NCBI RefSeq assembly: GCF_001277195.1
Contig: NZ_CP012268.1
Location: 2,418,001 to 2,482,000, forward strand
DNA length: 64,000 bases
Origin: Cronobacter muytjensii ATCC 51329
GTDB taxonomy: Bacteria; Pseudomonadota; Gammaproteobacteria; Enterobacterales; Enterobacteriaceae
Direction: 5' to 3'
The notes beneath the pieces are model-generated. The model ran no database searches and was not told the DNA's origin. It saw only the letters and a list, made by a program, of their open reading frames with translations. Positions within the stretch are counted from its first letter, which is position 1. Every line of letters begins with the position of its first letter. The translations under genes were made by a program, and so were the position numbers. Shown in pieces: positions 26,416 through 35,717 of the stretch.

Positions 26416-26569
26416 GATTATTCCTTTTATATCAATAAGTAACGGATAAAAATCCCATTAGCTTTTCCTTTAACAGGAACATATGAAAGTTGCGCCCGGT
26501 GAGCAATCCGAATTTCATTTTCCAACGTCATAAGATGCAAAATTTGCGAGATGCTTTCCGAAATTTAGA

Positions 26570-26612
26570 TTGATCTTTGGTCTCGCCAGCAGTACTGTAT
26601 ATGCATACAGTA
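26570..26612 (+). promoter_or_regulatory. sulA promoter with LexA box
   Basis: LexA operator CTGTATATGCATACAG at 26595-26610 within a perfect 20-bp palindrome-like core TACTG...CAGTA (26593-26612). A -35 TTGATC (26570-26575), 17-bp spacer and a -10 TACTGT (26593-26598) place the box across the -10, so LexA would block RNA polymerase and release it in the SOS response. Confidence 0.93.
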
Positions 26613-26632
26613 ACTAGTGAGGCTGGACCTTT

Positions 26633-27139
26633 ATGTACTTTTCTCATCAAAATCGCGCGCATGGCTCCCGTCGTCTGGCAAAAGAAACGGCAGGCGCGTT
26701 AGCTCAGGCTGAAACCAAGGGATTGATAAGTGAAGTGATGTACAACGAAGATCAGCCGTGGATGACGCAACTGGTGTTGCTGCCCCTGTTGCAGCAGCTC
26801 GGTCAGCAGTCCCGCTGGCAGCTGTGGCTCACGCCGCAACAGCGTCTGAGCCGTGAATGGGTCGAATCCGCCGGTTTACCGCTGACGAAAGTAATGCAGG
26901 TGAGTCAGATGAACCCACAAGTCACTATCGACTCAATGATTCGTGCGATGGAAACGGGTAATTACAGCGTCGTGATCGCCTGGCTGCATGATGACTTAAC
27001 GGATGACGAGCATCGCCGTCTGACGGAAGCGGCAGAGAAAGGAAACGCAATGGGGTTTTTAATGCGCCCTGTCCAACCCTCTCTGACCGGTGACCGACCA
27101 CGTTCGGGCTTAAGAATTCACTCAAGAATGGTGCATTAA
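26633..27139 (+). CDS. sulA: SOS cell-division inhibitor SulA
   Basis: 168 residues (E. coli 169). SulA binds FtsZ and blocks Z-ring formation during SOS; Lon degrades it afterwards. Family stretches are MTQLVLLPLLQQLGQQSRWQLWLTPQQRLSREWV and VTIDSMIRAMETGNYSVVIAWL. The C-terminal Lon-recognition region ends RIHSRMVH. Directly preceded by the LexA-controlled promoter at 26570-26612. Same strand and order as in E. coli, next to ompA. Confidence 0.96.
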   Translation: MYFSHQNRAHGSRRLAKETAGALAQAETKGLISEVMYNEDQPWMTQLVLLPLLQQLGQQSRWQLWLTPQQRLSREWVESAGLPLTKVMQVSQMNPQVTIDSMIRAMETGNYSVVIAWLHDDLTDDEHRRLTEAAEKGNAMGFLMRPVQPSLTGDRPRSGLRIHSRMVH

Positions 27140-27497
27140 TTGTTTTTAGGATAAATCCTGGTACAGATTTGTTCTCGCGCTCTGCGTTAGAGTGATTGTG
27201 GCGAATGAACGGCCAGACGGGCGATTTCGTCCGGTTTCACACTTTACGAGTGTTTAAAATTGCCGCAAAAATGTTAAATTTTGCTTTCGCAAGTTGTTTT
27301 TTTTCATATGCCTGACGGACTTCACACTTGTAAGTTTCCAACTACGTTGTAGACTTTACCTCGCCAGGGTGCTCATCAATAAACCGACAATATCGGTAGA
27401 GTAACCATTGAGCTATAACCCCGGTGAAGGATTTAACCGTGAACTTTTCCTCCCGGAAAAGCGCATGGCCTTTTTGGATGATAACGAGGCGCAAAAA
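27140..27497 (+). promoter_or_regulatory. ompA upstream region and stable 5' leader
   Basis: No gene. The region from about 27310 matches the E. coli ompA promoter (CATATGCCTGACGGACTTCACACTTGTAAG, spread over 27305-27334, with TAGACT as -10). The transcribed leader begins near GCCAGGGTG at 27363 and runs about 135 nt, with the conserved elements ATCGGTAGAGTAAC, CCCGGTGAAGGATTTAACCGTG and GATAACGAGGCGCAAAAA. In E. coli this leader forms hairpins that give the mRNA its long half-life and is the target of MicA. Confidence 0.8.
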
Positions 27498-28541
27498 ATG
27501 AAAAAGACAGCTATCGCGATTGCAGTGGCACTGGCTGGCTTCGCTACCGTAGCGCAGGCCGCACCGAAAGATAACACCTGGTATGCAGGCGGCAAACTGG
27601 GCTGGTCCCAGTTCCACGATACCGGTTTTATTCCTAACGACGGTCCGACTCACGAAAGCCAGCTGGGCGCAGGCGCGTTCGGTGGTTACCAGGTTAACCC
27701 GTACGTTGGCTTCGAAATGGGCTACGACTGGCTGGGCCGCATGCCGTATAAAGGCGACACTGTAAACGGCGCTTTCAAAGCTCAGGGCGTACAGCTGACC
27801 GCTAAACTGGGTTACCCGGTAACCGACGATCTGGACGTTTACACCCGTCTGGGCGGCATGGTATGGCGTGCTGATTCCTCTTCTAACATCGCTGGCGACG
27901 ACCACGACACCGGCGTTTCTCCTGTATTCGCAGGCGGCGTTGAGTGGGCAATGACTCGCGACATCGCTACCCGTCTGGAATACCAGTGGGTTAACAACAT
28001 CGGCGACGCACAGACTGTTGGCGCGCGTCCGGACAACGGCATGCTGAGCGTAGGTGTTTCCTACCGTTTCGGTCAGCAGGAAGATGCAGCTCCGGTTGTA
28101 GCTCCGGCTCCGGCTCCGGCTCCGGAAGTACAGACCAAGCACTTCACCCTGAAGTCTGACGTTCTGTTCAACTTCAACAAAGCTACCCTGAAACCGGAAG
28201 GCCAGCAGGCGCTGGATCAGCTGTACTCTCAGCTGAGCAACCTGGATCCGAAAGACGGTTCTGTAGTGGTTCTGGGCTTCACCGACCGTATCGGTTCTGA
28301 CGCTTACAACCAGGGTCTGTCTGAGAAACGTGCTCAGTCTGTTGTTGACTACCTGATCTCCAAAGGTATCCCGTCCAACAAGATCTCCGCACGTGGTATG
28401 GGCGAATCCAACCCGGTCACTGGCAACACCTGTGACAACGTGAAAGCTCGTGCAGCTCTGATCGACTGCCTGGGTCCGGATCGTCGCGTAGAGATCGAAG
28501 TTAAAGGCGTTAAAGACGTTGTAACTCAGCCGCAGGCTTAA
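27498..28541 (+). CDS. ompA: Outer-membrane protein OmpA
   Basis: 347 residues from the ATG at 27498 (AGGCG ribosome site); the frame from 27408 lies within the leader and is not translated. Signal peptide MKKTAIAIAVALAGFATVAQA, cleavage before APKDNTW. Eight-stranded barrel to about residue 195, ending SYRFGQQE, then Pro-Ala linker VVAPAPAPAPEV, then the peptidoglycan-binding OmpA domain with LKSDVLFNFNKATLKPEGQ, GFTDRIGSDAYNQGLSEKRAQSV and the Cys pair NTCDNV/DCLGPDRR. Sequence is of Cronobacter type. Confidence 0.99.
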   Translation: MKKTAIAIAVALAGFATVAQAAPKDNTWYAGGKLGWSQFHDTGFIPNDGPTHESQLGAGAFGGYQVNPYVGFEMGYDWLGRMPYKGDTVNGAFKAQGVQLTAKLGYPVTDDLDVYTRLGGMVWRADSSSNIAGDDHDTGVSPVFAGGVEWAMTRDIATRLEYQWVNNIGDAQTVGARPDNGMLSVGVSYRFGQQEDAAPVVAPAPAPAPEVQTKHFTLKSDVLFNFNKATLKPEGQQALDQLYSQLSNLDPKDGSVVVLGFTDRIGSDAYNQGLSEKRAQSVVDYLISKGIPSNKISARGMGESNPVTGNTCDNVKARAALIDCLGPDRRVEIEVKGVKDVVTQPQA

Positions 28542-28554
28542 GTTATACGTTAAG

Positions 28555-28581
28555 AAAAACCCCGCCCAGGCGGGGTTTTTT
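28555..28581 (+). terminator. Terminator of ompA
   Basis: AAAAACCCCGCC-CA-GGCGGGGTTTTTT: perfect stem with a T-run, the known form of enterobacterial ompA terminators. Confidence 0.93.
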
Positions 28582-28763
28582 GTTTCTGGCGTTCATGTTT
28601 CTGCCGGAATAAGTTCAGAGACTGGCTTTGCGCCTGTCATCAACGTCTGTTGTGTTTTCGGAAGGGTTTATCATCACCGCAGGCATCACATTTTGCCCTG
28701 CAATCGCTGCGCTATGCTCCGGGCAAGCGTGTCAGCCTGACGTTTTGCGGCGCCTCGCCCGCG

Positions 28764-29219
28764 TTACTCTTTCTTACCCAGCAGTGCCTGCAAATCCTGT
28801 TTCAGCGTCGACATATGATTTTCATACTTCTCTTTACGCTCGGCATCTTCAATCAGCTGCACGATGGTTTCTGAAAGCGTAATCCCGCGACGCTGCGCAA
28901 GCCCGGCCAGTCGCTGCCAGACCATAAACTCCAGATCGATAGACTTTTTACGGGTATGCTGATGCTCGGCATTAAAATGCCGCTTACGACGGGCGCGAAT
29001 CGTCTGTTTAAGGCGGTTTTGCAGCGCCGGGTTCATATGCTTCTCGATCCAGCCCAGCACTCTTACCGGTTCGTTTTCCATACCCAGCAAGAGATCCACC
29101 GCCTCTTTCGCTGCGCTGGCTTCGACATAGCGGGTTATCAGCTCGCCTTCGCGATGCTTTTTAACCAGATATTTCCACTTCCAGCCGCTTTCGAGGTTTT
29201 CGAGTTGTTGGTATTTCAT
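28764..29219 (-). CDS. matP: Ter macrodomain protein MatP
   Basis: 151 residues (E. coli 150). MatP binds matS sites and organises the replication-terminus macrodomain, linked to the divisome through ZapB. N-terminal helical region MKYQQLENLESGWKWKYLVKKHREGE, then a ribbon-helix-helix DNA-binding domain with KKSIDLEFMVWQRLAGLAQRRGITLSETIVQLI, then a C-terminal coiled-coil tail EKYENHMSTLKQDLQALLGK. Same position between ompA and lonH as in E. coli, where it was ycbG. Its product would also act with MukB, encoded further right. Confidence 0.97.
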   Translation of the reverse strand: MKYQQLENLESGWKWKYLVKKHREGELITRYVEASAAKEAVDLLLGMENEPVRVLGWIEKHMNPALQNRLKQTIRARRKRHFNAEHQHTRKKSIDLEFMVWQRLAGLAQRRGITLSETIVQLIEDAERKEKYENHMSTLKQDLQALLGKKE

Positions 29220-29402
29220 TGCGATCTCAGGATGACCGTGTAACTCATTTCAGGATAACAGTTTTTTTTCGTTTCGCTGAGGGGAAATAACCGTCTGTGA
29301 CGCGCCGGGAGATTCTGCAGGGCAATCTCGGCATTTCCGGTGTGTTGACCGGCCCATTACGCTATAATCTCGCCTTTTACATCTGACTAAAAAACCTCGA
29401 CA

Positions 29403-31160
29403 TTGACCATTAACAGACTTACATCACAAGCGCTTGTACCTGATACGGAGACCTTCCAGTCCCGGTTTGATGAAATGGACGCCGCATCTGACGGCGCGCT
29501 TGATTTTGAGGCGCTCCAGCCTCGCCTCCACGATGGGCTGAGTCAGCTCTGCGCGCCGCGCCCCTTAAATGATTTTATGCTGGTAAAGGCGGATGAAGAG
29601 AAACCTTTGCTGGAACTGATTGCCAGCGCGGCAAAAGCGCTACTGCCGGAACAATCACGCCTTGTCGGCGGGCACTATCTTATCGAAGACCAGAAAGTCA
29701 CGCTGGCACCGCCTGATAACGCGCCAGGTGATTTCGCCGTGCGTCCGGACGTGGTGGTCGCCGCCTGGGCCGAAGCGGGTGAGCTTTTCGGCTGCGTGCG
29801 CCAGTTCGCCGGTAAAATTTCCTTAGAGCCAGGCCTGGTGCACAAAGCGAACGGCGGCATTCTGGTGGTGGCGCTGAAAACGCTCCTGATGCAGCCGCTG
29901 TTATGGATGCGCCTGAAGCAGATGATCATCGCGAAGCGCTTTGAGTGGATAGCGCCGGACGAATCGCGTCCGTTGCCGGTTTCCCTCCCTTCCCTCGCGC
30001 TCGATTTGCGCGTCGTGCTGGTGGGCGATCGTGAATCGCTGGCCGATTTCCAGGAGATGGAGCCCGTACTCGCACAGCAGGCTATTTACAGTGAATATGA
30101 AGATGATCTGCAAATCGCCGACGAAGAAGATATTTCACTCTGGTGCAACTGGGTCTGCACGCTCGCTCAACAGCATCAGCTGCCCGCGCCGGCACGCGAC
30201 GCCTGGCCGCTGCTGATTCGTGAAGCCGTGCGGTACACCGGCGACCAGGAGACGCTGCCGCTGGATCCTATCTGGATGACGCGCCAGCTCGGCGAAGTCG
30301 CGGCGCTATGCGAAGACGCCACCTTCGACGCCGCGCAGTTCGCGCAGATGCTGGCCCGGCGCGCCTGGCGTGAAGGCTATCTCGCCGAGCGCATGCAGGA
30401 TGAAATCCTGCTCGGCCAGTTGCTGGTGGAAACTGAAGGCGAACGCATCGGTCAGATTAACGCGCTGTCAGTCGTGGAATTTCCCGGGCATCCGCGCGCG
30501 TTCGGCGAACCATCTCGCATCAGTTGCGTGGTGCATATCGGCGACGGCGAGTTTACCGATATCGAACGCAAAGCCGAACTGGGCGGTAATATTCACGCCA
30601 AGGGCATGATGATCATGCAGGCATTCCTGATGGCTGAGCTGGATCTTGAACAGCAGATGCCCTTCTCCGCCTCGCTAACCTTTGAGCAGTCCTACAGCGA
30701 AGTGGACGGCGACAGCGCCTCAATGGCGGAGCTGTGCGCGCTTATCAGCGCGCTCGCCAACGCCCCGCTTAACCAGCAGATTGCCATTACCGGCTCAGTG
30801 GATCAATTTGGCCGCGCGCAACCGGTCGGCGGGCTTAACGAGAAAATCGAAGGTTTTTTCACCGTCTGTCAGGCTCGCGGCTTAACGGGCAAACAGGGCG
30901 TCATTATTCCTGCCGCCAACGTACGTCATTTATCGTTGTGCCAGGAGATTCTGGACGCAGTCGAGCAGGGGCAATTTTCCATCTGGGCCATTGATGATGT
31001 CGCAGATGCGCTACCCTTATTAACCACTCTCCCGTGGGATGGCGAAGGCCAGACGACCTTGCTGTCGGCTATCGGCGAGCGAATCGCTCAGGCGACGCAG
31101 CAGGATATCCGCCAGCGGCCATGGCCGTTACGTTGGCTGAACTGGTTTAACCACAACTGA
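29403..31160 (+). CDS. lonH: Lon-like protease LonH (YcbZ), TTG start
   Basis: 585 residues (E. coli 586). Reads from TTG at 29403 (MTINRLTSQALVPDTETFQ), matching the E. coli N-terminus in alignment; no in-frame ATG exists until past residue 20, and only a weak ribosome site is seen. The C-terminal Lon proteolytic domain has Ser in GDSASMAEL and Lys in GGLNEKIEGFF, the Ser-Lys dyad. The N-terminal part is a degenerate AAA-like region without a clear Walker A. Putative ATP-independent Lon homologue; physiological role uncertain. Followed 68 bp later by fabA. Confidence 0.94.
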   Translation: MTINRLTSQALVPDTETFQSRFDEMDAASDGALDFEALQPRLHDGLSQLCAPRPLNDFMLVKADEEKPLLELIASAAKALLPEQSRLVGGHYLIEDQKVTLAPPDNAPGDFAVRPDVVVAAWAEAGELFGCVRQFAGKISLEPGLVHKANGGILVVALKTLLMQPLLWMRLKQMIIAKRFEWIAPDESRPLPVSLPSLALDLRVVLVGDRESLADFQEMEPVLAQQAIYSEYEDDLQIADEEDISLWCNWVCTLAQQHQLPAPARDAWPLLIREAVRYTGDQETLPLDPIWMTRQLGEVAALCEDATFDAAQFAQMLARRAWREGYLAERMQDEILLGQLLVETEGERIGQINALSVVEFPGHPRAFGEPSRISCVVHIGDGEFTDIERKAELGGNIHAKGMMIMQAFLMAELDLEQQMPFSASLTFEQSYSEVDGDSASMAELCALISALANAPLNQQIAITGSVDQFGRAQPVGGLNEKIEGFFTVCQARGLTGKQGVIIPAANVRHLSLCQEILDAVEQGQFSIWAIDDVADALPLLTTLPWDGEGQTTLLSAIGERIAQATQQDIRQRPWPLRWLNWFNHN

Positions 31161-31228
31161 TCGGACTTGTTCAGCGTACACGTGTTAGCTAACCTGCGGG
31201 CTTCACTAAAATAAGGCATACAGAGAAC

Positions 31229-31747
31229 ATGGTAGACAAACGCGAATCCTATACGAAAGAAGACCTTCTTGCCTCCGGGCGCGGCGAGCTGTTTGGCGCA
31301 AAAGGCCCTCAGTTGCCGGCACCCAACATGTTAATGATGGACCGCGTGGTGAAAATGACCGAAACCGGCGGTAACTTTGATAAAGGTTACGTGGAAGCGG
31401 AGCTGGATATCCATCCTGACATGTGGTTCTTTGGCTGCCATTTTATCGGCGATCCGGTAATGCCGGGCTGCCTCGGTCTTGATGCTATGTGGCAGCTGGT
31501 CGGATTCTATTTAGGCTGGCTGGGCGGCGAAGGCAAAGGCCGCGCGCTGGGCGTAGGCGAAGTGAAATTTACCGGCCAGATCCTGCCGACTGCCAAAAAA
31601 GTGACCTACCGTATTCACTTCAAACGCGTGGTAAACCGTCGTCTGGTCATGGGTATCGCCGATGGCGAAGTGCTGGTCGACGGCAAACAGATCTACACCG
31701 CGACTGACCTGAAAGTTGGCCTGTTCCAGGACACCTCTGTGTTCTGA
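31229..31747 (+). CDS. fabA: 3-hydroxydecanoyl-ACP dehydratase/isomerase FabA
   Basis: 172 residues, as in E. coli. It dehydrates 3-hydroxydecanoyl-ACP and isomerises trans-2 to cis-3-decenoyl-ACP, the branch point to unsaturated fatty acids. Active-site His is in FFGCHFIGDPVMPGC and Asp in LGLDAMWQL, hot-dog fold. In E. coli it is activated by FadR and repressed by FabR; candidate sites would be in the short gap before it but I did not resolve them. Confidence 0.98.
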   Translation: MVDKRESYTKEDLLASGRGELFGAKGPQLPAPNMLMMDRVVKMTETGGNFDKGYVEAELDIHPDMWFFGCHFIGDPVMPGCLGLDAMWQLVGFYLGWLGGEGKGRALGVGEVKFTGQILPTAKKVTYRIHFKRVVNRRLVMGIADGEVLVDGKQIYTATDLKVGLFQDTSVF

Positions 31748-31777
31748 TAGCCTCATTTGATGGCATCCAGAAAGGCG

Positions 31778-31806
31778 AAACCTCCGCAATGCGGAGGTTT
31801 CTTTTT
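31778..31806 (+). terminator. Terminator between fabA and rmf
   Basis: Perfect 10-bp stem AAACCTCCGC (31778-31787) / GCGGAGGTTT (31791-31800) with AAT loop, followed by CTTTTT. Ends fabA; it may also serve leftward rmf. Confidence 0.92.
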
Positions 31807-31818
31807 AAAGAGACAAGC

Positions 31819-31986
31819 TCACGCAGTCTGAGCCCTGTCCTCCATGGCTTCTCGCCAGCCTCCCAGCCAATGAGACCTCTGATTCAGGGTCTGGTAAGGA
31901 CACATTTCTTTTGAGCGTCCGGTAATACCGGCCTGATAACCACGATGATGTGCCCGTTCCAGGCGATCTCTTTTCTGTCTCTTCAT
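31819..31986 (-). CDS. rmf: Ribosome modulation factor Rmf
   Basis: 55 residues, identical in length to E. coli Rmf. Translated by hand from the complement: MKRQKRDRLERAHHRGYQ, AGITGRSKEMCPYQTLNQRS, HWLGGWREAMEDRAQTA. Rmf binds 70S ribosomes in stationary phase and drives their dimerisation to hibernating 100S particles. The start has GAAACGAGGC upstream. Too short for a generic size cutoff, so easily missed. Located between fabA and pqiC exactly as in E. coli. Convergent with fabA. Confidence 0.96.
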   Translation of the reverse strand: MKRQKRDRLERAHHRGYQAGITGRSKEMCPYQTLNQRSHWLGGWREAMEDRAQTA

Positions 31987-32185
31987 GCCTCGTTTCCCTC
32001 ATTTCAGGTCTGGTGGAAAAGAAAACAGTGATTACATTTTGCGCAATCACACTTTACGAATACCTGCAAATATCGGGCGCGTCAATGCGCAAAATTCACG
32101 CCAATGTCATATTTGTGAGCTAGTTTGGATAAATTTTATACAAAAAATGAGGGTGCAGTGAGGTTATCTGACTGGCATAAAAGAG

Positions 32186-32225
32186 AAAGCCGCCGCCCTC
32201 TTTAAGCAGAAGACGACGGCTTTTT
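32186..32225 (-). terminator. Terminator of the pqi operon
   Basis: AAAGCCGCCG (32186-32195) and CGACGGCTTT (32214-32223) pair with one mismatch; loop of 18 nt. It lies just past the pqiC stop in the leftward direction, followed by a T-rich stretch TTTCTCTTTT. Confidence 0.65.
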
Positions 32226-32242
32226 AGGGTCATTCAAATTTT

Positions 32243-32806
32243 TTATGGCTGGCGCGCCAGCTCATCCGCTATGGTTTTCGCCTGCTGCTGCCATGCTTGC
32301 GCGAGCGTTTTCACCATCGCGTCATAGCCATCCTGCTGCTGCTTAAGTTCAGTGTAGAAAGGCCGCTTGATAAGCTGACCTTTATGCTTAAGCAGCCACT
32401 CGCCGCTGACAATCACTCGCCCGTCATAGCGACCGTGAAAACCGGTCACGTTGACGTTCAGCGTATCCTGCTCCGCGCCGAGCGGTTGAGCGGAAACCAC
32501 CCACCCAGGCAGCGTGGCGCTGAGATTCGTTACCAGCGTATTGCGTAACTGTTGATCCAGCGGACTCGCCCACAGGTTCTGGCTCGCTATCACGTACTGC
32601 ACATCGGTGGTCTGATAGACAACACCATTGCCCGCCAGATAATCGGGCACCGCCACCTGCTCAACCCACAGCAGGCGCTGGCTGTTTGCCGGCGCGCTGT
32701 GTGTGACCGGCGCGGTGGACGCCGGAAGCTGATACCAGGTGGTTTCCTCAGTGCTGCTACAGGCGCTCAGCAGCATAACAGCGGCTAGCGGGAGCCATTT
32801 TTTCAT
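32243..32806 (-). CDS. pqiC: Intermembrane transport lipoprotein PqiC
   Basis: 187 residues, the E. coli length. Lipoprotein signal MKKWLPLAAVMLLSAC with lipobox LSAC, so the mature protein starts at Cys16 and is anchored in the outer membrane. PqiC (YmbA, DUF330 family) joins PqiA and PqiB in a MCE-type system bridging the two membranes for lipid transport. Its start overlaps the pqiB stop by 4 bp, which couples translation. Last gene of rlmL-uup-pqiABC. Confidence 0.96.
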   Translation of the reverse strand: MKKWLPLAAVMLLSACSSTEETTWYQLPASTAPVTHSAPANSQRLLWVEQVAVPDYLAGNGVVYQTTDVQYVIASQNLWASPLDQQLRNTLVTNLSATLPGWVVSAQPLGAEQDTLNVNVTGFHGRYDGRVIVSGEWLLKHKGQLIKRPFYTELKQQQDGYDAMVKTLAQAWQQQAKTIADELARQP

Positions 32807-34443
32807 TCTTTTGCCCTCTTCGGCTGCGGATCCTTTTTCTCTTTCGATTCAAACACCAGCGCGTTGCTCTTCTCGTTAAGCGTACGCAACACCGGCTGAA
32901 GCTCGCGCAATACCTGATCCAGACGCTGCATATCCGCCACCATCTTGTTATAGGCGGCAGAACCTGGCTGGAAGCCCTGCATGCTGCGATTGAGTTCACG
33001 CAGCGTTTTCTGCATATCCGCTGGCAGCTCCTGCGCTGACTGGCTGGAGGTCAGCTGGTTAAGATTATCGAGCGTCGTTTGCAGACGGCGCATCGTGCGC
33101 TGGCTTTCCGAAAGCGTGTTGGTCGCCTGTTCGATCATCGGATTGAGCGGCAGATTGTTAATCTTATCCAGCGTATCCATCAGGCGCTGCTGGATTTGCG
33201 CCAGCCCGCTGCTCACGGTCGGGATCACCGGATAACCGTTGTAACTCGCAATTTTGGTCACCGGCGGCGCTTTCGGGTAGAAGTCGAGATCGACAAACAG
33301 CTGTCCGGTCACCAGATTGCCGGTTTTCAGTGTCGCCCGCAGCCCTTTTTTCATCAGATCATGCAGGTGATTCGCCACATCAGGATCTTCGCCAATCTGG
33401 TTGGCCAGACGCTCCGGCTCAATGCGCACCAGCACCGGAATGCTGTAATCGGTGTTCACCGCCTGACGCAGACCGGGCACGAAGAACGGCACCTGCGCGA
33501 CGGTACCCAGACGAATACCACGGAACTCCACCGGCGCGCCCGGTTGCAGGCCGCGAATGGTGTCTTTGAAGAAGAGCAGATAATCGATATGTTCGGTGTA
33601 GAGCGATTCCTGAATGCTGCGCTGGTCATCATAGAGCGTAAACGCAGTTTTCTCGGCGACCGGCTGCCCCAGCTCCCAGCCATCCGGCACGTCAAAGCTG
33701 ACGCCGCCGCTAAACAGCGTGCTGAGCGATCCCATCTCCACCCGCATCCCCGATGAGCTCAGATCCACCGCGATCCCGCTATCTTTCCAGAAACGCACGT
33801 TGCTGGTCACCAGACGATCGTTTGGCGCGTTGATAAACAGCTGGTAGCTGATTGTGCGTTTTTGCGGGTCGAAAGTGCTGGTTTCCACCGAGCCGACACG
33901 ATAACCGCGAAACAGCACCGGATCGCCGGGGTTAAGCTGCCCGGCTTTGTTACTGTCGAGGATCACACGGATACCTTTGGCATCCGGCGGCGCCAGCGGC
34001 GGCGCGTCCAGCAGTTTATAGGACTCCGGCACACTGCCCTTCGAGCCCGGCTGCAGTTCAATATAGGCGCCAGAGAGCAGCGTATTGAGGCCGGTCACGC
34101 CCTCACGGCCGATCTGCGGCTTCACTACCCAGAAGACCGAATCTTCATAAAGCAGTTTTTCCATGCCTGGATTCATTCGCGCTTTAATCTCGACATGATG
34201 CAGATCGTCGGTCAGCACCGCGCTCTCCACGACGCCGACATCCACGCTGCGGCTTTTGATAGTGGTTTTACCGCCTTCAATGCCTTCCGCGTTGGTGGTC
34301 ATCAGCGTTACTACCGGCCCCTGATGGCTGTAGTGATAAAACAGGATCCAGGCGCCGATAAGCGCGGTAATAATCGGGAAGATCCAGACCGGCGACCAGT
34401 TCTTTACCTTCTTAATCTTTGCTTCCCCGCGTTTATTTTCCAT
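32803..34443 (-). CDS. pqiB: Intermembrane transport protein PqiB (MCE family)
   Basis: 546 residues from the ATG at 34443, the E. coli length; 12 more residues to 34479 are possible but off-family. One membrane helix near residues 20-40 (WSPVWIFPIITALIGAWILF), then three MCE domains (starts near GPVVTLMTTNAEGIEGG, DAKGIRVILDSNKAGQL and TAFTLYDDQRSIQES), then a C-terminal coiled-coil needle (ESQRTMRRLQTTLDNLNQL to EKSNALVFE). PqiB forms a periplasmic tube for lipids. Overlaps pqiA by 11 bp and pqiC by 4 bp. Confidence 0.97.
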   Translation of the reverse strand: MENKRGEAKIKKVKNWSPVWIFPIITALIGAWILFYHYSHQGPVVTLMTTNAEGIEGGKTTIKSRSVDVGVVESAVLTDDLHHVEIKARMNPGMEKLLYEDSVFWVVKPQIGREGVTGLNTLLSGAYIELQPGSKGSVPESYKLLDAPPLAPPDAKGIRVILDSNKAGQLNPGDPVLFRGYRVGSVETSTFDPQKRTISYQLFINAPNDRLVTSNVRFWKDSGIAVDLSSSGMRVEMGSLSTLFSGGVSFDVPDGWELGQPVAEKTAFTLYDDQRSIQESLYTEHIDYLLFFKDTIRGLQPGAPVEFRGIRLGTVAQVPFFVPGLRQAVNTDYSIPVLVRIEPERLANQIGEDPDVANHLHDLMKKGLRATLKTGNLVTGQLFVDLDFYPKAPPVTKIASYNGYPVIPTVSSGLAQIQQRLMDTLDKINNLPLNPMIEQATNTLSESQRTMRRLQTTLDNLNQLTSSQSAQELPADMQKTLRELNRSMQGFQPGSAAYNKMVADMQRLDQVLRELQPVLRTLNEKSNALVFESKEKKDPQPKRAKE

Positions 34444-35701
34444 GTTCGGGTAACTCCTCATAGCTTGAATCAGGCTCACGGTCCCAGGAGAGACGCGGGT
34501 CGAAGGTCATTGCGGCGAACATGGTGATAATGACCACCATCGCAAACATTACCGCTCCCCAGGCCGGGTAAATATTCATCAGCGCGCCCATGCGCACCAG
34601 CGCGGAAAGTACCGCAATCACGAAGACGTCAATCATCGACCAGCGGCCGACAAATTCCACGATTTCATACATCAGGTGCATACGCTCTCGCTCCTGGCGC
34701 CCATAACCTTTGGCGTCCAGGCACAGCCAGCCAAGCGCAATCATCTTAAGCGTCGGCACCATAATGCTGGCGATAAAAATCACCAGCGCCACCGGGTACG
34801 AGCCGTCATTCCAGATGAGGATCACGCCCGCGATAATCGTGGAAGGCATTCTGTCGCCCAGCAGATCGGTAATCATGATGGGCAGCAGGTTCGCGGGCAG
34901 ATAAAGCATAATGGAGCAGACCAACAGCGCGACGGTCCACTGAATACTGTTTTTGCGCCGGACGTGGCCGACGGTATGGCAGCGCGGGCAACGGCCATCG
35001 GTGCCAGACAGAATGGCGGTACAGCACGGGCACGCCCGCAACCCCTGCCGAATGCCGGCCACACCGACCTTAAGCGGCTGGGTTAACAGCGGCATCGGCG
35101 CGATATCATCCCAGAGCCAGCGGCGATCCACACACTGAAACGCGCGTAGCTGAAGCACGCAGAACAGACACCACGGGATAAAACTGCTGCCGATGCCGAT
35201 ATCGCCATATGCAATCAGCTTCACAAAGCTTACCAGCACGCCCGCGAGGAAGATTTCCGCCATGCCCCAACTGCGCAACTGAAACAGTACGCGCGCCATC
35301 GCAATTTTAAGACGCGGCGGCAGCGCAATGCGATTGACCAGCAGGATTATCGTGACCAGACAGAACGCGGGCACCAGCTGTACGAACAGCATGAACAGCG
35401 TGCCGAGGCTGGCATAATCTTCGTTAAACAGAACACGGGGGATTTCCAGCAGCGTTACCTCACTGCTGACGCCCGCCGCTTCCATATTAACGAACGGAAA
35501 GAGGTTTGAGAGTAACAGCATGAACAACGCCGCCAGCGCATAGGCTGTCGGCCGCTGACGCGGCGCGGCCCATTCGACGGTCAGCGTAGTATCACAGCGG
35601 GGACAATGCGCTTTTTGCCCCGGCGCAAGCGCCGGGAGCTTCACCAGAAGATCGCATTGCGGACAGAGCATATGCTCTGCCGCATGATGACGTTCATGCA
35701 T
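34433..35701 (-). CDS. pqiA: Inner-membrane protein PqiA
   Basis: 422 residues from ATG at 35701 with AGGAAC upstream, giving MHERHHAAEHMLCPQCDLL as in the family; the frame to 35740 is not favoured. Two zinc ribbons, CPQCDLLVKLP...CPRCDTTLT near the N-terminus and CCTAILSGTDGRCPRC in the middle, each followed by four membrane helices: a duplicated PqiA domain. It is the inner-membrane partner of PqiB. In E. coli the operon is paraquat-inducible (SoxRS) and stationary-phase induced. Confidence 0.96.
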   Translation of the reverse strand: MHERHHAAEHMLCPQCDLLVKLPALAPGQKAHCPRCDTTLTVEWAAPRQRPTAYALAALFMLLLSNLFPFVNMEAAGVSSEVTLLEIPRVLFNEDYASLGTLFMLFVQLVPAFCLVTIILLVNRIALPPRLKIAMARVLFQLRSWGMAEIFLAGVLVSFVKLIAYGDIGIGSSFIPWCLFCVLQLRAFQCVDRRWLWDDIAPMPLLTQPLKVGVAGIRQGLRACPCCTAILSGTDGRCPRCHTVGHVRRKNSIQWTVALLVCSIMLYLPANLLPIMITDLLGDRMPSTIIAGVILIWNDGSYPVALVIFIASIMVPTLKMIALGWLCLDAKGYGRQERERMHLMYEIVEFVGRWSMIDVFVIAVLSALVRMGALMNIYPAWGAVMFAMVVIITMFAAMTFDPRLSWDREPDSSYEELPEHGK

Positions 35702-35717
35702 GCGGGTTCCTGAATAA

